Of a DNA stretch of 64,000 bases, positions 35,680-45,500 are shown one piece after another (position 1 is the stretch's first letter; each line of letters opens with the position of its first letter). The DNA is from Crocosphaera chwakensis CCY0110 (GTDB taxonomy: Bacteria; Cyanobacteriota; Cyanobacteriia; Cyanobacteriales; Microcystaceae). The DNA is taken from the NCBI RefSeq assembly GCF_000169335.1, contig NZ_AAXW01000023.1, positions 12,688 through 76,687 on the forward strand, written 5' to 3'. The notes under the pieces are model-generated. The model ran no database searches, had not been told where the DNA came from, and saw only the letters and a program-made list of their open reading frames with translations. The translations under genes were made by a program, and so were the position numbers.

Positions 35680-37068
35680 CTAAGATAACTCAAGCTGTTT
35701 TTTTGCCCTTTCAATGGCTTGATGAATCTGTTCAAACCCTGTACCACCGTAACTATTACGAGCTGCTACCACTTGTTTAGGGGTGATCGCCTCATAGATA
35801 TCTGCTTCAAAGTTAGGATGTAAAGCGTGCCATTCTTCTAAGGTTAAATCTTTTAACAATTTTCCTGACGCTAAGCTGGTTTTTACTACTTTTCCTACTA
35901 AATTGTAAGCCTCGCGGAAAGGAACTCCTTTTGCTGCTAAATAATCAGCCACATCCGTCGCATTAGAAAAGTCTTCGGCCACTGCTTCACTTAATCTTTC
36001 TTTGCGAAACGTGATCCCTTCTCCTAATAACACCGTCATCGCTTCTAAAGATCCTTTAACAGTTTTCACCCCGTCAAAGATAGCTTCTTTGTCTTCCTGG
36101 AGGTCTTTATTATAAGCTAGGGGTAATCCTTTCATCAGCACTAACATCCCCTGTAAATGTCCAAAAACACGCCCTGCTTTCCCTCTAACTAACTCAGGGA
36201 CGTCAGGATTTTTCTTTTGGGGCATAATACTCGATCCAGTGGCACAACTATCGGTTAAACTGATAAAACCGAACTCTTGAGAAGCCCAGAGAATCATCTC
36301 TTCGCTCAAACGACTGAGATGCACCATAATTAAACTGGCTGCATTGAGAAATTCGATAGCAAAGTCGCGATCGCTCACTCCGTCTAGACTATTACCATAA
36401 ACATCGCTGAAGCCTAATAATTCTGCACTATAATGGCGATCAATAGGAAAGGTAGTACCAGCTAAAGCCCCACAGCCTAAAGGAGAAACATTGGTTCTGG
36501 TATAGATTTCTCCTAAGCGTTCCCAGTCTCGCTGGGCCATTTGGAAGTAAGCTAAAAGATGGTGAGCAAGACTAATGGGTTGCGCCCGTTGTAGATGGGT
36601 ATAACCAGGAATCAGCGTTTCAACATTGCCTTGAGCATGGTTTAATAATACTTGTTGAAATGCTTTAATTTGGCTGCGTATTTGTTGAATTTGATCTCTA
36701 AGATAGAGACGGATATCAGTTCCTACTTGATCGTTTCGCGATCGCGCCGTGTGCAGTTTTTTACCCACATCGCCGACTAATTCCGTTAAACGTCTTTCTA
36801 CGGCAAAGTGAACATCTTCTTGATCAATGTCTGGGTTAAAATTGCCATCTCGATGCTCTTGGCGAATTTGTTCTAACCCCTTGACTAATGTTTGTGCTTC
36901 TGATTCGCTAATAATGCCTGTTTTAGCCAACATTTTAGCATGGGCAATTGATCCCGTTAAATCATATTCAATCAGTTCAATATCGAAGGTAATACTAGCA
37001 TTGAATTCAACAATCGCAGGGTGTAAACTACCTTCAAAGCGATCGCTCCAAGTTTTTTTTTGTGTCAC
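35680..37068 (-). CDS. argH: argininosuccinate lyase
   Basis: 462 residues. The fumarase/aspartase superfamily signature GSSIMPQKKNPD is present near residue 285 with the catalytic serine, together with the HTARSRNDQV substrate motif (about 107) and TPGYTHLQRAQP (his in HLQ). It splits argininosuccinate into arginine and fumarate, the last step of arginine synthesis. The start is GTG 37068. Transcribed 76 bp upstream of the IscA-type gene; otherwise no operon partner. Confidence 0.98.
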   Translation of the reverse strand: MTQKKTWSDRFEGSLHPAIVEFNASITFDIELIEYDLTGSIAHAKMLAKTGIISESEAQTLVKGLEQIRQEHRDGNFNPDIDQEDVHFAVERRLTELVGDVGKKLHTARSRNDQVGTDIRLYLRDQIQQIRSQIKAFQQVLLNHAQGNVETLIPGYTHLQRAQPISLAHHLLAYFQMAQRDWERLGEIYTRTNVSPLGCGALAGTTFPIDRHYSAELLGFSDVYGNSLDGVSDRDFAIEFLNAASLIMVHLSRLSEEMILWASQEFGFISLTDSCATGSSIMPQKKNPDVPELVRGKAGRVFGHLQGMLVLMKGLPLAYNKDLQEDKEAIFDGVKTVKGSLEAMTVLLGEGITFRKERLSEAVAEDFSNATDVADYLAAKGVPFREAYNLVGKVVKTSLASGKLLKDLTLEEWHALHPNFEADIYEAITPKQVVAARNSYGGTGFEQIHQAIERAKKQLELS

Positions 37069-37114
37069 GGTTAACCCTTGTCAACAATAAGAATAAACTT
37101 AACTTTAATGTCTA

Positions 37115-37357
37115 TTAAGAAGTAAATGTTCGGAAGATATATCCCAAAACAAAACCAATGCCTAAAGCCCAAACTTGACCAGACTCAATAAAATTCCTCC
37201 AAGATTTCTGCATTTTTTCGATTATCTGTGGATCTTCTATTTTTTGGGCAAACAAGTGACTAAACTCGATCCAGGAATTATGAAATAATGATAAAGGATC
37301 TGATCCCAAAGAGAAATGGAGCCAATTAAAGTGAATTGTAGGTTCAAACAAGAGCAT
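37115..37357 (-). CDS. small hypothetical protein with a C-terminal membrane segment
   Basis: 80 residues: a soluble N-terminal part with HFSLGSDPLSLFHNSWIEF, an amphipathic helix, and a hydrophobic stretch VWALGIGFVLGYIFRTF at the C-terminus that could be a tail anchor. The coding frame starts at ATG 37357. No family is recognised; it lies just upstream of argH on the same strand and could be in the same transcript. Confidence 0.55.
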   Translation of the reverse strand: MLLFEPTIHFNWLHFSLGSDPLSLFHNSWIEFSHLFAQKIEDPQIIEKMQKSWRNFIESGQVWALGIGFVLGYIFRTFTS

Positions 37358-37428
37358 AAAACAGCCTTAGATATTTAATCGTTTAAGACACCCAGACTGG
37401 CGGTTTTTTTAGATTTTCTAGTCTCTCA

Positions 37429-38862
37429 TTAAGTTGATTTTACCCGTATCACAATTAAAGTCATATCATCACTGTTATTATGTTCTGAGCCAATAAATGC
37501 TTTAATTTGCTGAAACAGGTAATCAAGAATGTCTTGAGGACTATCATAGCGTTGACATCCCTCTTTAAAGACTTTGATAAGATTTTCTTCATCAAAGCGT
37601 TGACCTTTCTGATTCATGGCATCGGTGAAGCCATCAGTATAGTATAGGATGGTATCTCCTTCAGCAAGTTTGGTTTGCCCGTCTTCGTATTGAGAATTGG
37701 GATCTAATCCGATTAACATCCCATCAGTATCGAGTTTTTCAATGGTTTGGGTTGCTGTTTGCCATAGTAAAGGAGGATTATGTGCTGCATTACTATAGGA
37801 CAGCATTTTGCTTTGGGGATCGTATTCAGAATAAAATAAGGTAACAAATCGGTGAGAATTATCTAAATCAGCGTACATAACGCGATTGAGATGTTGTAGG
37901 ATGCGAGCAGGGGAATGACGGTTTAACACTTCTGCTCGTAACATTCCTCTGGTCATAGTCATAATTAAGCCAGCAGGGACGCCTTTTCCCATGACATCTC
38001 CGATAACAATACTCCAAGGAACGGAAGTGGCTGGGTCTCCTCGTTTAATTTCTTGATCTTGACGTAATTGATCATAGTTAGTGGGAATAAAATCGTAATA
38101 ATCTCCTCCCACTCGGTTAGCCGTTTGACAACGGGCGGCCAATTCTATGCCGTCAATGACAGGACATTGACGGGGTAATAACCGTAGCTGAATTTCTGAA
38201 GCAATTTCTAGTTCTCGATCTTGTCTTTCTTTTGAACGTAATTCAACTGTCAATTCGTTGTTAGCGATGGCTACTGAGGTTTGATCAGCGACTAATTGCA
38301 GCAATTTTCGTCTAGTTTGAGTCCATACATATTCAGGATCATTGCTAAATACATAAATTCGCCCTCTTTCGACGTTTTTAACTAAAATCGGGGTACTATA
38401 AAGACGAATTTTCTTTCCTAATGCTTGACGAATTTTCTCATCTAAACAGAGGGATAATTCTGGTGTGGCTTGTTGATTATTGGTTTGATCAATAATACTG
38501 TTGATGACTCCTCGAATTTCTTGAGCCATTTGATGATCTTGACAATGCAATTGTTCCAAGGAAACATCGTTTTGATGTTTTGATAACATCAAGGCACTGC
38601 CGTCAGCATCGGTGACTCTTGCTGCCATCAACGGGGTCAATTCTAAAAATTGATTGAGATTATTAAAACTTCGTAGAGCAAACCCCAGAGAACTCAATAA
38701 GTTTTGAACTTTATTTTGTTCTCGGTACAAACTAGCGACCAGTTCTTTTAAAGCGAATACTGGTGTAGACTCGGTTGATGTTTGACCTATAGTCCCGTGC
38801 ATTTTAGAGGGAGGCTGTTGTTTAATTGACACAGCAGTCATGATATCAGGAGATGAGGACAT
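37429..38862 (-). CDS. GAF-SpoIIE serine phosphatase (PP2C type, RsbU-like)
   Basis: About 477 residues. A GAF-like sensor region (residues about 50-210) is followed by a PP2C-type SpoIIE phosphatase domain, whose metal-binding acidic residues are in VGGDYYDFIPT, IGDVMGKGVPAGL and DDMTLIVIRV. Such proteins dephosphorylate anti-sigma-factor antagonists or similar partner-switching proteins in response to a bound signal. The start is taken as ATG 38862; an upstream TTG 38913 is possible but unsupported. No partner-switch gene (anti-sigma or antagonist) is adjacent. Confidence 0.88.
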   Translation of the reverse strand: MSSSPDIMTAVSIKQQPPSKMHGTIGQTSTESTPVFALKELVASLYREQNKVQNLLSSLGFALRSFNNLNQFLELTPLMAARVTDADGSALMLSKHQNDVSLEQLHCQDHQMAQEIRGVINSIIDQTNNQQATPELSLCLDEKIRQALGKKIRLYSTPILVKNVERGRIYVFSNDPEYVWTQTRRKLLQLVADQTSVAIANNELTVELRSKERQDRELEIASEIQLRLLPRQCPVIDGIELAARCQTANRVGGDYYDFIPTNYDQLRQDQEIKRGDPATSVPWSIVIGDVMGKGVPAGLIMTMTRGMLRAEVLNRHSPARILQHLNRVMYADLDNSHRFVTLFYSEYDPQSKMLSYSNAAHNPPLLWQTATQTIEKLDTDGMLIGLDPNSQYEDGQTKLAEGDTILYYTDGFTDAMNQKGQRFDEENLIKVFKEGCQRYDSPQDILDYLFQQIKAFIGSEHNNSDDMTLIVIRVKST

Positions 38863-39086
38863 TGATTGACAACCAATAATGATTTTCTCTATCCTAGACC
38901 CTGAGGTTTTCAAGAGGATTGATCGTTTGCCTATGGTTCAGAGCATAGCAGGTTAGACGGATTGGGGTTAACCAAGTACCAAGTTCCCAGGTTTAAAAAT
39001 TCCTTACTCGAATCAGGGCTGGTTAATATTAACGTTAATTGGCAAATTTGCCAAGGTATTTCTGTAGAAATTTTATCTTTTCGAGT

Positions 39087-39122
39087 CAAAAAAATGGAGG
39101 CTTGATTTAACTAAGCCTCCAT
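39087..39122 (-). terminator. intrinsic terminator of the repeat-rich coiled-coil gene
   Basis: Perfect 10-bp arms ATGGAGGCTT (39094-39103) and 39113-39122 with a 9-nt loop, followed on the minus strand by seven or eight T residues. It lies 26 bp past the stop codon at 39148. Confidence 0.88.
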
Positions 39123-39147
39123 CCACAGAATTTTATGGGCAAATATT

Positions 39148-41223
39148 TTAAGGAGAAGTCTGCGTTTTAGATACTTCCATCATTTCTTCAATTAGAAAAG
39201 GATTGTCTCCATTGCCATTTTCTACGCTAGTATCCTCAAACATATTGTTCCATTCGGTGTCTTTTTCTTGGTCAAATAAGTCAGAGGATTCACTTGTGAC
39301 ATTTTCATCAGCTTGTAATAAGTTTAAAAATTCGTCATCAGGGGTTTCGGTTCCATCCCCTAAAAGTTCAGCGAATGGATCATCGGGATCAGATTGCTCA
39401 TTTTCCCTATCGGACTCGAAAATATCTGCTAAGGGATCACTATCGTTACTAGCAATGGTTTCGTCTGAAGGATAGGATTGTTCTTCGGAGGTTGGCATCA
39501 TTTCTAAAAAGTCTTGATCGCCATTGTTTGTTTCTTCTACGAACAAATTATTTAATACTTCAGTTTCTTCATCGTTATTATCATCGAAGATAGAATTTGC
39601 AGTATTTTCTTCCAGAAAAGTAGATGATAATTCTACATTTGCATGGTGATTAGTATCGTTAGCAACAGTTTCCTTAAAAGGACTTAATTCTTCTGTCGAA
39701 TCATCGGTGTTGTCTTCATTTAATTCGTTTAAGAAGTTATCAGTATCATTTTCAAACTGACTTAATTCTTCTGTCGAATCATCGTTGTTGTCTTCATTTA
39801 ATTCGTTTAAGAAGTTATCAGTATCATCTTCAAACTGACTTAGTTCTTCTGTTGAATCATCGTTGTTGTCTTCATTTAATTCGTTTAAGAAGTTATCAGT
39901 ATCATCTTCAAACTGACTTAGTTCTTCTGTCGAATCATCGTTGTTGTCTTCATTTAATTCGTTTAAGAAGTTATCAGTATCATCTTCAAACTGACTTAGT
40001 TCTTCTGTCGAATCATCGTTGTTGTCTTCATTTAATTCGTTTAAGAAGTTATCAGTATCATCTTCAAACTGACTTAGTTCTTCTGCCGAATCATCGTTAC
40101 TGTCTTCATTTAATTCGTTTAAGAAGTTATCAGTATCATCTTCAAACTGACTTAGTTCTTCTGCCGAATCATCGTTGTTGTCTTCATTTAATTCGTTTAA
40201 GAAGTTATCAGTATCATCTTCAAACTGACTTAGTTCTTCTGTCGAATCATCGTTGTTGTCTTCATTTAATTCGTTTAAGAAGTTGTCAGTATCATCTTCA
40301 AACTGACTTAGTTCTCCTATAGTATCTTCTGTATCTGAAGAAAATTCATCAACGTCCAATTTATTGTCAATTACTTCTTCTTCAGAGAATAATTGTTGAG
40401 TTTGTTCTTCTTCTATATTAAATTCTTCTTTATTAGGGAATTCGTCAAAAGCAGCTACTCCTATGGCAACGCCATTTAATTCCTCAACTTCTGCGGTAAC
40501 TGTTTCATCAGTTGTGATCTCAGAAGATGTTGGTACAACTACCTGTTGTTGTAAGACTTGGATCTCTTCTTCATGAGATTGTTGCAGTTCTATAATTTGA
40601 GCTTGATAAGCAGATTCAATCTCTTGAATTTGAGTTTGATGAGCTTGTTCTATTTCTTGTTGCTGATGTTGATGAGTGTTTTCTAAATCAGCGATCGCTT
40701 GTTGATGACTTTGTTGTAATTCTTGGATTTGCGTTTGATACGCTTGTTCTATTTGTTGAATTTGTTGTTGTGTTTCTTCTAAATTCTGAGAATTAGCAAT
40801 CTTGTCTTCTAATTCTTGAATTTTAGCTTGATAATTTTGCTCAATTTCTTGAATCTTACCTTGATAAAACTGTTCAGTTTCTTCAATTTTAGTTTCTATC
40901 TGTTGGACTTCTTGCACACGAGAGGCTAAAGATTGTAATTCTGCAATTGTTTGGTGAGCTTCGGTTAATTCTTCCTGTTGAGCTAGATTTTTTTCCTCAA
41001 TATCTTGGAGTTTACTTTGATACATTTGTTCGACTTGTTGAAGTTGAGTCGGAACACCTTGTAATTCTTCTAGTTGTGTTTCTGCTTGTGTTAAAGCGTT
41101 TTGTGTCCGTTCTAATTTACTTTCTGTGCTTTGTAGCTTACGCTTAGCCCCAGAAGCGCTTAAAAAATAAGTGGCGATCGCGCCAACCAATAAACTTATA
41201 ACGATTGCAATACCAATTTCCAT
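39148..41223 (-). CDS. membrane-anchored coiled-coil protein with tandem acidic repeats
   Basis: About 691 residues in three parts. First, an N-terminal membrane segment (IGIAIVISLLVGAIATYFLS). Second, a Gln/Glu-rich coiled coil of about 200 residues with repeated QAYQTQIQELQQSH-like heptads. Third, a very acidic region with eight near-identical 26-residue units (ELSQFEDDTDNFLNELNEDN plus linker) and a further Asp/Glu-rich tail. I chose ATG 41223, preceded by GGAGA, over an upstream TTG. I recognise no family. The architecture suggests a membrane-tethered rod with a flexible polyanionic end, possibly a scaffold or cell-surface spacer; function is not established. Confidence 0.8.
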   Translation of the reverse strand: MEIGIAIVISLLVGAIATYFLSASGAKRKLQSTESKLERTQNALTQAETQLEELQGVPTQLQQVEQMYQSKLQDIEEKNLAQQEELTEAHQTIAELQSLASRVQEVQQIETKIEETEQFYQGKIQEIEQNYQAKIQELEDKIANSQNLEETQQQIQQIEQAYQTQIQELQQSHQQAIADLENTHQHQQQEIEQAHQTQIQEIESAYQAQIIELQQSHEEEIQVLQQQVVVPTSSEITTDETVTAEVEELNGVAIGVAAFDEFPNKEEFNIEEEQTQQLFSEEEVIDNKLDVDEFSSDTEDTIGELSQFEDDTDNFLNELNEDNNDDSTEELSQFEDDTDNFLNELNEDNNDDSAEELSQFEDDTDNFLNELNEDSNDDSAEELSQFEDDTDNFLNELNEDNNDDSTEELSQFEDDTDNFLNELNEDNNDDSTEELSQFEDDTDNFLNELNEDNNDDSTEELSQFEDDTDNFLNELNEDNNDDSTEELSQFENDTDNFLNELNEDNTDDSTEELSPFKETVANDTNHHANVELSSTFLEENTANSIFDDNNDEETEVLNNLFVEETNNGDQDFLEMMPTSEEQSYPSDETIASNDSDPLADIFESDRENEQSDPDDPFAELLGDGTETPDDEFLNLLQADENVTSESSDLFDQEKDTEWNNMFEDTSVENGNGDNPFLIEEMMEVSKTQTSP
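39691..40314 (-). repeat. eight tandem 78-bp repeats (26-aa acidic units)
   Basis: The DNA repeats with a 78-bp period in eight consecutive copies, most differing by only one to three bases. The residues vary chiefly at two linker positions (NNDDST/NNDDSA/SNDDSA). A ninth, truncated unit (EELSPFKE) follows. The near-identity at nucleotide level shows recent expansion or gene conversion. Confidence 0.93.
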
Positions 41224-41518
41224 AAAATTTATCTCCAAAATTTGGGTTTGGTTATGCTTAATATTCCCAGAAGACCCGCCTTAATTAACAAGGCACTCTA
41301 ACTTAAGGCTATTCTTGCTTTCTGGCAATCCTGAAACCAAACTTTTCCTGCCTTACCGACTATTTCCATCATCCTCAATTAACTCAACACTATCCCAATT
41401 TTGTTAGAAATCTTTTCACAGTTATAAAGAAAGGTTAATGAGATCAAGGGGTTCAACCTTAATAAAACTCAACAATTCGTTAAGATAGAGTTAACAATCT
41501 TAATACAATGTTTAGTCT

Positions 41519-42511
41519 ATGAACTTAACCCTGAATCGTTCTAGGTCTTTAAAATCTTCTCTGTTACTGATTGCCCCATTTTTTCTCTGGGGAACTGCAA
41601 TGGTTGCAATGAAGGGGGTTTTATCCCAAACAACCCCATTTTTTATGGCAGGAATTCGTTTAGTTCCTGCGGGCATTCTCGTGTTACTGGTGTCATGGTT
41701 GTTAAAACGGCCTCAGCCACAAGGGATTAAAGCTTGGTTGTGGATTAGTCTTTTTGCTTTATTAGACGGAGCGATGTTTCAGGGATTTTTGGCTGCCGGG
41801 TTAACAGAGACAGGGGCTGGTTTAGGGTCGGTTATTATCGATTCACAACCCTTGATAGTTGCTTTACTATCTTGTTGGTTATTTAGTGAAATTATTGGAT
41901 TTTGGGGCTGGATTGGTTTAGGTTTTGGTATTTTTGGGATCAGTTTAATTGGACTGCCGAAACAGTGGTTTGACGATTTATTGTATAGTCAAACGATTTC
42001 TATCACATTTAATGCTTTAGACCTATTGAATAGTGGAGAATTACTAATGTTATTAGCTTCCCTTTCTATGGCAGTAGGAACTGTCTGTATTCGTTATGTG
42101 AGTCGTCATGCTGATCCTGTTGTTGCCACCGGTTGGCACATGATTTTAGGAGGAATTCCGTTGTTTTTTATGTCTGGAATTTGGGAGTCTAATCAGTGGG
42201 CAAATATTAATTTACAAGGTTGGTTGTCTTTAGGATATTCTACTGTTTTTGGTAGTGCGATCGCTTACGGAATTTTCTTCTATTTAGCGTCTAAAGGAAA
42301 TTTGACGAGTTTAAGTTCTTTAACTTTTTTGACTCCTGTTTTTGCTTTGAGTTTTGGTAATTTGTTTTTAAATGAAGTTCTTACATCATGGCAATGGATT
42401 GGTGTGAGTTTGACATTAATCAGTATTTATTTAATTAACCAAAGGGAAATTATCGGAAAACAATTGCATTATCTTCGTGTCAAGTTTTTAGTGCTTTCTA
42501 AAGAACATTAG
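41519..42511 (+). CDS. DMT superfamily (EamA) transporter
   Basis: 330 residues, ten predicted membrane helices in two EamA repeats (WGTAMVAMKG and the second half SLSMAVGTVCIRYVSR). A PLIVALLSCWLF segment and FGSAIAYGIFFYLASKGN are typical of the drug/metabolite transporter family, usually exporting amino acids, nucleosides or metabolites. Substrate unknown. Start ATG 41519; transcribed divergently from the coiled-coil gene, with a 295-bp shared upstream region. Confidence 0.9.
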   Translation: MNLTLNRSRSLKSSLLLIAPFFLWGTAMVAMKGVLSQTTPFFMAGIRLVPAGILVLLVSWLLKRPQPQGIKAWLWISLFALLDGAMFQGFLAAGLTETGAGLGSVIIDSQPLIVALLSCWLFSEIIGFWGWIGLGFGIFGISLIGLPKQWFDDLLYSQTISITFNALDLLNSGELLMLLASLSMAVGTVCIRYVSRHADPVVATGWHMILGGIPLFFMSGIWESNQWANINLQGWLSLGYSTVFGSAIAYGIFFYLASKGNLTSLSSLTFLTPVFALSFGNLFLNEVLTSWQWIGVSLTLISIYLINQREIIGKQLHYLRVKFLVLSKEH

Positions 42512-42555
42512 AAGCAGATATAATCTTGGTTACTCCGTCTTATTTCCATTTGATA

Positions 42556-45500
42556 TTAGAATCGTTTCTCATACCTAACACGAAATTCATTAAAAGCGTA
42601 ATCATAAGAAACACGAACATAACCTTGATCTTCCACTTCATAGATAGCTTCTAAGAAAGGAACAACGCGAAAATCTGTACTATCTATCGTCTCACTAATA
42701 GAAGTTTCTATATCATAAATAAGGGTTTGAAACACCATCGGTAGGGCTAATTGAACAATACCAAATTGGATCAATTGTTCTGTACTTTTTCCTTGTAATG
42801 CTTCTGCTAAAACCAAAACTTGTTCACCCAGTAAACGAACAATCTCCCCTTGACTTCTCGGAGGACTACTGGTTAAGTTAATCACAGGATTACCTAAGAG
42901 TTGCTCATCAACACTTCCCTGATTAGCTAAAGTTTGTAAACAAGTTCCTACCTTGTCTAAATCTTCTTGGGATAAAGCTGTTTTAGTTTGAATAGGTTTA
43001 AGGGGATCTTGAATTTGACAAACTTGATAACCTTCTTGTCCCAAGTTAGGCAGTAATTGAGAAAGAGGTCCATTTAGACCTAAATTAATATCAACCCGTT
43101 GCACTTTATTGAGACTATCATCAGGAATTTCTGTTGTCTCTCCTGAACGAAAGTTTTTGCTAGTATCAGGAACTTCTGAAACAATGGTTCTCATGGCTAG
43201 GTCAAGGGTAGGATTTAATAATCCTTGATCGGGAGTAAACACGATTTGATTTTCTTTACGACGTTCTATAAAAAAGCGAGTATCCAAGAAATTAACTAAC
43301 CCTCGGTTCACCATAATTACTCCATCTGGTTCAAGGGCTGTAAGATCGTTAACAGAACCATTAACAGTAACGTTACCACCAAAATCAAACCGAAATAAAG
43401 GTAATACTTCAACAAATAAATTGTCTAAATTAACTGCAAAATTTTGTAATTTTGGCATGAAAGGAACGGGTTGATTACTGGCCGTTTGTCTTCGTGTTCT
43501 AGGAATTATCCATTGATTGATTTCTGCTACGGTTTCTTCTCTACTTTGTAGTTCGGTGGGAATAAATATCTGACCATTGGCTAATTGTACGTCTCCGCTG
43601 ACTACTGGTTGAATAGCCGAACCTGTAACGACAATTCTGCCATCAACTAACCCACGATATAATCCTTCTAAGTTAATTTCTCCTCTTTCTATGGCAACAG
43701 TGAGGGGATTTTCTAAATTGGTTTGTTGTTGAAATAGGGGTAAAACTCCAGCAATATTGAGGGTACTATCAGCAAAATTCCCTCGTATTTGTTCGACATT
43801 AATGCCTTGATCATTGAGGACAACAGTTCCACTGACAGTTAAAGGTTGAGGTAAGGCAGGACTTTGGAAAATCGTTTCATCTAAGGTAATAGTTCCTCCT
43901 GCGTTTAAGTTAGAAACTAACAACCCTTGAGATAAGTCTAGTTCTCCTGTTGCTTGGGCGTTAATTTGTCCTTCCCCACCGGTTAAGAAAACTTGTTCAC
44001 CAGTTAAAACACTGACTAATTGTAAAGCCTCTGTATCTAAATTAAGGTTAACGGCAAAGTTATCATTACCCGTATAAGTGGGAAACGGAATATCAATCGA
44101 AGCAGAGGCAATGGAATCTTCAGTGGTGGCCAGTTGAAACCGTTGGCCTTCATAACTAAATTGTCCGGCAAGAGTTACCCCTAATGGTCTTCCTTGAAAG
44201 GTGGTATCGACAAAGGCGAATTGTCCCTGGAGTTGGGGCTGAAAGGGACTACCACTAATGGTTCCGGAGGCATTTAAAGCCCCAGTTGCATCCACAGGAA
44301 CCTCAATAAAATTATTAATAGTGGCGATAGATAAATAGTTAACTTGCCAATTAGCAGCAATTTCCTGTAAGGAAAACTTACCTTCTAATGCTAATCGAGT
44401 TCTATCGATTTGAATAGCGGCCGTATCTACTGTTAAAACATTGTCAGTTAAATCAGCCTGCAAGGCAACTTCATTAATGGGAATAACTGACTCATCTCGA
44501 ATCACTAAGCCCAAGGGTTCAACAATATCAGGATAGGGTTCTTGGGGATGCCATTCCCAGTTTTGACCCCTTAAGGCAATGCTAAGATCGGGTCGATAAA
44601 TGGTGCCCCCTAAAGCAACATTCAAGTCAAAGTTTCCTCGTAAATCTAATTCTGTTGGCACTCCTCCTTTTTCCCTTTCGTCGGCTAATTCTTTGATTCT
44701 TTGCTCAATTACCGCCAATAAGTTAACTTTTTCGGCAATGGTTTCCGCGTCTTCTCCCACAGATTGGGGAGGAATAGCCTCAGCGTTTCTATAGTCGATG
44801 GGTTGAATTTGTAGTAAGTCTAGTAACCGTTCCACACTGGACAGTTTTAGGGCAATAAACAGGTCTTGCAAGCGACCATCATCAATGTTTAAACGGCCGT
44901 CAAGATCCCCAGATTCTAAGTTGAGTGATCCTTGCACAGCATATAAACTTTGTCCTAACTTGAGAGTGGCGTTTTGTAATCTGGCAATATTATCTTGATA
45001 GATGACATCGGCGGTCAGTCGGGTGGCTTCAACAAAACCAATACTCGGTCTATCGATAACTAATCTTCCTCTTCCTTCTAGGGTATAAGGGTTAATAACG
45101 ATTTCGGTTTGCACTTCCCCAGACAAAAAGCCAGGAATACCAAAGTCTTCCCCTGGGGAAATTTTGAAAAGATCAAGCGGAAATTGTTCAATTCTGGCGA
45201 CTAATTCATTCCCTTCTAAGCGACCGATCACGACAATGGGATCTTGATCTCCTGCTTCTTGACGCAGTTCAAAGGCCACAGGAAGATAAGGAACCGGACA
45301 GTCTTGACGGGTACAGGGTTGTAAGGTGGCAGCGATGACATCTTGGTTTCCCCGTAAGTCAATGGCAATGGTTTGGCCTAGACCTGCGTTCAGTTGGCCG
45401 GTTAATAGGGGTTCAAAGGTGCGATCGTTAAAGACAAGGTTCCGTACCGTGACATCACCTCTGAGTCTAATATTACCAGGGGCAGTAGGGGCAGTAATTA

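Noticed and set aside
39852..40322. Plus-strand open frame of 156 codons with a repeated His/Leu/Arg pattern
   Set aside because: It is the antisense reading of the 78-bp repeats; its regularity comes from the repeat and it has no ribosome site.
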